A program made the translations under genes and the position numbers. Shown piece by piece: positions 4,395-7,152 of a stretch of 7,152 nt of DNA. The notes under the pieces are model-generated. The model searched no databases and was not told where the DNA came from. It worked only from the letters and a program-made list of their open reading frames with translations. Each line of letters begins with the position of its first letter. Positions within the stretch are counted from its first letter, which is position 1. The stretch spans positions 1 through 7,152 of the forward strand of contig JAHILT010000081.1 of the NCBI GenBank assembly GCA_018896875.1, given 5' to 3'. Source of the stretch: Patescibacteria group bacterium (GTDB lineage: Bacteria; Patescibacteriota; Minisyncoccia; UBA6257; 02-FULL-45-10c).

Positions 4395-6104
4395 CTATTC
4401 GCGGATGACGCGCAATACTTCTTCTAAAGTAGTCATTCCTTTTTCCACTTTTCTTAATCCATCTTCAAACATACTTTTCATTCCTTGATCTTTAGCGACT
4501 GTTTTTAAATTAGCCAATGAAAAATCTTTACTAATAATCACTTTTCTAGCTTCTTTGGTAATATCTAAAGCTTCAAAAATACCTATTCTTCCTTTATAAC
4601 CATCTCCTCCACAAGCCACGCATCCCTTCCCTTCATAAACTAATTTTGGCATTTTAGTTCTTTCCTGTACTCCTAATTCTTTCAATTGATCTTCTACTAT
4701 GTCAATCATTTCTTTAGTTGGTTTCATAGAATAAATACAATTTAAACAAATACTTCTAACCAATCTTTGGGCTAAAACTATATTAACAACCGCAGCTACC
4801 AGAAATGGAGCTACTCCCATGTCCACAAGTCTAGGTACTGTCGTTGGAGCATCATTAGTATGTAAAGATGAAAGAACCAAATGTCCAGTAAGCGCAGCTT
4901 GTATAGAGATATCAGCTGTTTCCCTATCTCTAACTTCACCAACCATTATAATATTTGGATCTTGTCTAAGGATAGACCTTAGACCATTAGCAAAAGTAAT
5001 GCCAGCCACAGGATTAATTTGTGTTTGATTTATAAACTTAACATCGTATTCAATAGGGTCTTCAATAGTAACTATGTTTACTTGCGGTTTATTTAAAATA
5101 TTAAGAATAGAATAAAGAGTAGTAGTTTTACCAGATCCAGTAGGACCGCAAATCAATACCATTCCATAACTTTTTTTTATACTCTCTTTTACTAATTCAA
5201 CAGTATCTTCCAACATACCAAGCTCCTTTAAAGACAAGGGGCGTTGAGAAGCGGTTAGCAAACGCATTTCCACTTTCTCTCCATAATAAGTAGGAAGCAC
5301 AGAAACTCTGATATCTAAAACATTATCACTACCGACAATTTGATAACGAAAACGACCATCTTGAGGTTTATAATGTTCGTCTATTTTTAATTGAGATAAT
5401 AATTTAACACGAGCCACAATAGCGGCATGAACTTGTTTAGGAATTTTAGCTATTTCTTGAAGAACTCCGTCAATTCTATATCTAATTAAAATTTCATCAT
5501 CAAAAATTTCAAAATGAATATCGGAAGAATGAACAGAAAAAGCATAAGAAATAATATTATCTACAATAGCTACAATTGGAACTTCGGTTGCCGCTTCTTC
5601 GTCTTTCTTCCCTGTATGTAATGAGGCCTTAATATTTTCTTCAATAATTTGTTGAAAATCCTTAGAAAGCTTTTTTCCATACAAAGCAAAACCCTTATTC
5701 AAATCTTCTCCTAATGCTAAAAAAGGTTTAATGCTTCCGCCTAAACTTTGTTCTAAAAATTCAATTGTTGCCAAATTGCTTGGATCTTCCATGGCTACAC
5801 TAAAAACTCCATCGTCATCTTTAGCAAAAACAATTGCTCTTTTTTCTTTAGCTAAATCTTCCGACAGAAGCTGAAGAATATTTTTGTCTATTTGAATAGA
5901 AGCAAAATCAGCTCTTTCTGTTCCTAAATGAGAAACTAATAAATCATCTAAATATTTCTGGGAAATTATACCCCTAGAAACCAAAACATCCGCAATAGAA
6001 TGTCCCATTCTATTTGCTTCGGCAGATAAAATATCAAAATCAGCTTCGGTTATGAAGTCTTCTGATATTACTTTTTCTTTAAATTTTTGAATTGGGATGT
6101 TCAT
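4395..6104 (-). CDS. pilB: Type IV pilus assembly ATPase PilB (GspE family)
   Basis: From the ATG at 6104-6102 the protein is 569 residues, normal for PilB/GspE. It has an MshEN-type N-terminal domain (about 25-140, with GHSIADVLVSRGIIS), an N2 domain (about 176-285: SSDIHFEIFDDEILIRYRIDG), Walker A GPTGSGKTT (320-328), Asp box TIEDPIEY (346-353), Walker B region IIMVGEVRD (385-393, Glu390), His box GHLVLSSLHTNDA (407-419), and paired CxxC zinc motifs at 453/456 and 495/498. These features favour an extension ATPase of the PilB class over PilT. The frame stays open upstream to a GTG at 6131-6129, adding nine residues. That GTG lies in the CTAG repeat array and the extra residues look unlike the family, so the ATG is preferred. 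It drives pilin polymerisation from the cytoplasmic face of PilC. Confidence 0.95.
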   Translation of the reverse strand: MNIPIQKFKEKVISEDFITEADFDILSAEANRMGHSIADVLVSRGIISQKYLDDLLVSHLGTERADFASIQIDKNILQLLSEDLAKEKRAIVFAKDDDGVFSVAMEDPSNLATIEFLEQSLGGSIKPFLALGEDLNKGFALYGKKLSKDFQQIIEENIKASLHTGKKDEEAATEVPIVAIVDNIISYAFSVHSSDIHFEIFDDEILIRYRIDGVLQEIAKIPKQVHAAIVARVKLLSQLKIDEHYKPQDGRFRYQIVGSDNVLDIRVSVLPTYYGEKVEMRLLTASQRPLSLKELGMLEDTVELVKESIKKSYGMVLICGPTGSGKTTTLYSILNILNKPQVNIVTIEDPIEYDVKFINQTQINPVAGITFANGLRSILRQDPNIIMVGEVRDRETADISIQAALTGHLVLSSLHTNDAPTTVPRLVDMGVAPFLVAAVVNIVLAQRLVRSICLNCIYSMKPTKEMIDIVEDQLKELGVQERTKMPKLVYEGKGCVACGGDGYKGRIGIFEALDITKEARKVIISKDFSLANLKTVAKDQGMKSMFEDGLRKVEKGMTTLEEVLRVIRE

Positions 6105-6123
6105 ATAATAGTAGATTAGAAAA

Positions 6124-6155
6124 TTAGCCACTAGCGACTAGCGACTAGCGACTAG
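6124..6155. repeat. CTAG heptad tandem array in the pilB leader
   Basis: TTAG (6124-6127) and four CTAGs (6131, 6138, 6145 and 6152) follow at an exact 7-bp period, with the last three spacers all CGA. Part of it (TTAGCCACTAG, 6124-6134) pairs with CTAGTTGCTAA (6199-6209) at 10 of 11 positions. Outer GTAGATTAG (6111-6119) and CTAATCTGC (6206-6214) are also near-inverted. The array lies between the putative promoter and the pilB ATG. Confidence 0.75.
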
Positions 6156-6220
6156 GAAAAAAAATGATAATAAAATATAATTACTAACTTTTTAATGACT
6201 AGTTGCTAATCTGCTTTTAT

Positions 6221-6229
6221 ATTATAACA
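6221..6229 (-). promoter_or_regulatory. Putative extended -10 promoter for pilB-pilC
   Basis: The minus strand reads TGTTATAAT. The TGT is the end of the preceding terminator stem arm and TATAAT follows at once. No -35 match is seen, because that position falls in the terminator hairpin. It would give a pilB leader of about 110 nt containing the CTAG array. Confidence 0.4.
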
Positions 6230-6260
6230 AAAAATCCTCGCGTAAACGAGGATTTTTTGT
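6227..6260 (-). terminator. Rho-independent terminator after the prepilin gene
   Basis: A perfect 14-bp stem is formed by 6227-6240 and 6247-6260, with GC-rich core ATCCTCG/CGAGGAT, a 6-nt loop and runs of six A and six T. It starts about 24 bp after the prepilin stop codon. The A/T runs make it symmetrical and potentially bidirectional. It separates the abundant pilin transcript from pilB. Confidence 0.9.
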
Positions 6261-6283
6261 TTATAACATATAAAAAAATTTAA

Positions 6284-6892
6284 CTATAAATCCAAACCTG
6301 GATCTGTCCCTACTTCATACATATAATCCTTGTTTCCTCCGTCTTTAGATTCTTTATCATCATCACCGTCTGTGGCATAGCGAGTACTTTCAAGATTACA
6401 ATTAAGTTCAAAAGTGGTGTTAGTACTATCACAGAAATAATAATAAGCGTAAAGAGAGTTAGTATTAGAATCCAAAGTTGCGCTTATACTTGTAGGATCT
6501 AACGGCAAAGAGCTAATCGGAGCACCGCCAGCTGTACTACCAAAATTAATAGGAATCCATCCTGTGTTAACTACGCTAGTAGTAGCCGTAGCATATATAA
6601 AAGTACCTCTACCGACTGTACCTCCTGTCGTACTAGCAAACGTTCCCCAGAAATTATCAGTGCAAGAATCAGTATTGTCTAAGTCAATAGCAGCTGCCGT
6701 CGCCAAGTATAAACCAATAGCACTCCTCAATGTATTTAAATCAGAGACTCTTTGTGAATCACGAGCCTGAGCAAACATTTGCGCAGGATTTAAAACCAAC
6801 AAAGTGACGCTTGCTAAAACCGCCAAAATACCAATAACGATTAATAATTCTATTAATGTAAAACCTTTGTTTATTATTTTATTTTTACTCAT
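6284..6892 (-). CDS. Type IV prepilin, probable major pilin
   Basis: This 202-residue prepilin has a 10-residue basic leader, MSKNKIINKG, cleavage before FTLIELLIVIG, Glu at mature position 5 and a hydrophobic helix to about residue 34. NPAQMFAQARDSQRVSDLNTLRSAIGLYL (residues 35-63) is the amphipathic part of the N-terminal helix in the form I associate with Patescibacteria pilins. The globular part is Thr/Ser/Gly-rich and ends in an acidic tail (DGDDDKESKDGG...YEVGTDPGL). Cys77, Cys154 and Cys165 could form one disulfide. It has its own promoter and its own strong terminator, which fits high, independent expression of the main fibre subunit. It carries no added binding domain, unlike the two downstream pilins. 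No Shine-Dalgarno precedes the ATG. Confidence 0.92.
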   Translation of the reverse strand: MSKNKIINKGFTLIELLIVIGILAVLASVTLLVLNPAQMFAQARDSQRVSDLNTLRSAIGLYLATAAAIDLDNTDSCTDNFWGTFASTTGGTVGRGTFIYATATTSVVNTGWIPINFGSTAGGAPISSLPLDPTSISATLDSNTNSLYAYYYFCDSTNTTFELNCNLESTRYATDGDDDKESKDGGNKDYMYEVGTDPGLDL

Positions 6893-6962
6893 TTTTTATA
6901 TTTTTATTTTTTCGCCTTGACCAAGCAAATTATTTATTTTATTACCTTAATATTATATTGAT

Positions 6963-6991
6963 ATTATACTACATATAATATTTTTTTTCAA
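6963..6991 (-). promoter_or_regulatory. Sigma70-type promoter of the prepilin gene
   Basis: The minus strand carries TTGAAA (6991-6986), a 17-bp spacer and a perfect TATAAT (6968-6963). This predicts a start of transcription near 6956 and a leader of about 65 nt before the ATG at 6892. A second TATAAT at 6957-6952 has no good -35. It lies just downstream of the receiver gene, so the pilin can be transcribed separately. Confidence 0.7.
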
Positions 6992-7005
6992 AAAAATGTT
7001 AATAA

Positions 7006-7152
7006 CTATTTATTTCCTAAAAATTCTTTGGCTTTAGTAACTATTGTATCAATAGAAGTTCTGGCTTTTACTAAATAACCAATTGCTCCTAATTCTTTTC
7101 CTTTTTCAATATCGCTATCCTGCCCTAAATTAGAAATTATTAAAATTGGGAT
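7006..7152 (-). CDS. CheY-like response regulator receiver, C-terminal part (partial)
   Basis: The frame enters at the window edge and gives 48 residues, from IPILIISNLGQDSDIEKGKELGA to AKEFLGNK, then TAG at 7008-7006. IPILIISN is the beta-4 strand with the conserved Ser/Thr position, GAIGYLVKA is the alpha-4/beta-5 stretch with the conserved Lys, and TIVTKAKEFL is alpha-5. The residue after Lys is Ala, not the usual Pro. The protein ends after alpha-5, so no C-terminal DNA-binding or other output domain exists. That fits a single-domain receiver acting by protein contact, possibly on the pilus machinery beside it. The phosphoacceptor Asp lies outside the window. Confidence 0.85.
   Translation of the reverse strand: MPILIISNLGQDSDIEKGKELGAIGYLVKARTSIDTIVTKAKEFLGNK

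Noticed and set aside
6105..6131. GTG start extending PilB by nine residues
   Set aside because: The GTG arises from the CTAG tandem array and the added residues are unlike the family. The ATG at 6104 gives a normal N-terminus.

Overview
The window is AT-rich and codes on the minus strand throughout. It holds a type IV pilus assembly locus. In transcription order, from high to low coordinates, it contains: the C-terminal tail of a CheY-like receiver protein, a major-pilin-like prepilin, a PilB/GspE-type assembly ATPase, a PilC/GspF-type inner-membrane platform protein, two pilin-like proteins carrying large extra domains, and the first codons of a further exported or membrane protein. The gene set, the pilin style (NPAQ...ARDSQRxSDLxxLxxAIxxY after the N-terminal helix), the receiver style (SNLGQ...GAxxYLVKA) and the repeat-rich AT-rich spacers suggest a Candidate Phyla Radiation / Patescibacteria genome, probably Parcubacteria-like. 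That placement is an inference. The genes read cleanly in the standard bacterial code.

Region by region: 7006-7152 is the receiver tail. 6893-7005 is a promoter/leader region with a good sigma70-type promoter (TTGAAA, 17 bp, TATAAT). 6284-6892 is the prepilin, followed by a strong hairpin terminator (6227-6260). 6105-6226 is the pilB leader, with a CTAG heptad array and an extended -10 motif directly behind the terminator. 4395-6104 is pilB and 3167-4375 is pilC, 19 bp apart. 2839-3166 has no credible gene but is packed with repeats. 1657-2838 is a GspH-like pilin with a C-terminal FISUMP domain. 1358-1656 is again gene-free and holds a perfect three-way-junction fold plus repeats. 56-1357 is a PilV-like pilin with a LamG domain inserted in the middle. 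1-54 is the start of the next gene, 1 nt behind the stop.

Working together: PilB would power pilin polymerisation at the PilC platform, the 202-aa prepilin would be the main fibre subunit, and the two domain-bearing pilins would be minor or tip subunits displaying ligand-binding folds (a LamG jelly roll and a probable C-type-lectin-like FISUMP domain). The most interesting idea is that this is a surface attachment pilus whose minor pilins are scaffolds for swappable adhesion domains. Side observations are a GC-rich repeat read in frame through a prepilin leader, 7-bp tandem arrays at three gene junctions, and a 20-bp perfect inverted repeat at the window edge that may be a chimeric contig end.
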